A DNA stretch of 7,600 nucleotides, taken from the NCBI GenBank assembly GCA_900545625.1, contig UQZS01000069.1:1-7600 (forward strand), given 5' to 3'. Each line of letters starts with the position of its first letter. The first letter of the stretch is position 1. Both the position numbers and the translations under genes were made by a program. Shown one piece after another: positions 7,493 through 7,600 of the stretch. Under the pieces are notes generated by a model, which worked only from the letters and a program-made list of their open reading frames with translations, had not been told where the DNA came from and ran no database searches. Source of the stretch: an uncultured Oscillospiraceae bacterium (GTDB lineage: Bacteria; Bacillota; Clostridia; Oscillospirales; Acutalibacteraceae).

Positions 7493-7524
7493 AACAGCGC
7501 GGATGCATTTGCACCCGCGCTGTT
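7493..7524 (+). terminator. Probable terminator of the PurF-like gene
   Basis: A perfect 10-bp stem, AACAGCGCGG (7493-7502) with CCGCGCTGTT (7515-7524), around a 12-nt loop that can pair a little further. It begins 20 bp after the stop codon. The T-tract is poor (TGTTTGAG), so termination may be incomplete, but position and stem strength favour this role. Confidence 0.65.
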
Positions 7525-7537
7525 TGAGCGTGTCAGA

Positions 7538-7600
7538 AAAAGTGTCTTTTGCTCCCCTTGTCAGGGGTGATTCCCCGCAGTGCGGGGAAATGTCGCGAAG
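7538..7600. repeat. Cluster of small palindromes, probable dispersed intergenic repeat, cut by window edge
   Basis: Three stems follow one another: AAAAG/CTTTT (7538-7550), CCCCT/AGGGG with loop TGTC (7554-7567), and TTCCCCGC/GCGGGGAA with loop AGT (7571-7589). The last bases, GTCGCGAAG, could open a fourth. I associate CTCCCCTTGTCAGGGG-type palindromes with repeats scattered between genes in gut Clostridia, but that is from memory. No coding potential is evident. Confidence 0.55.

Overview
The window looks like chromosomal DNA from a Gram-positive, moderately GC-rich member of the Bacillota, most likely class Clostridia (Oscillospiraceae or Ruminococcaceae type). The grounds are a perfect CIRCE element in front of groES-groL, strong AGGAGG-type ribosome binding sites, a MetA-type homoserine acyltransferase, and short GC-rich palindromic intergenic repeats of a kind I associate with gut Clostridia. 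The taxonomic placement is inference; no rRNA is present.

Layout. (1) 1-445: the start of an unidentified gene leaving the window on the minus strand, divergent from a small XRE-family regulator. The 113-bp gap between them holds two copies of an 18-bp palindrome placed over and beside the two predicted promoters, so an autoregulated switch is likely. (2) 508-2612: a two-way terminator, then the minus-strand groES-groL chaperonin operon with a near-consensus promoter overlapped by the CIRCE (HrcA) operator. (3) 2613-2934: a gene-free stretch with a five-unit heptamer array and several inverted repeats. (4) 2935-4883: a minus-strand SDR oxidoreductase-mutY operon with its own promoter and a strong terminator. 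The mutY start is best placed at a GTG whose Shine-Dalgarno overlaps the stop of the SDR gene. (5) 4917-5910: divergent metA. It carries Glu at position 111, which predicts acetyl-CoA rather than succinyl-CoA use. (6) 5919-7524: a hairpin, then a gene for a PurF-like protein. (7) 7538-7600: tandem small palindromes running off the window edge.

Most of the genes are housekeeping: protein folding, repair of oxidised guanine mispairs and methionine synthesis. The item most worth attention is the PurF-like protein. It keeps the PRPP-binding phosphoribosyltransferase motifs and cysteines matching the four Fe-S ligands of Bacillus PurF. Its N-terminal glutaminase domain has Gly where the catalytic Cys should be, and has lost the other glutamine-site motifs. 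I see no phage, insertion sequence, CRISPR array, tRNA or rRNA in the window.
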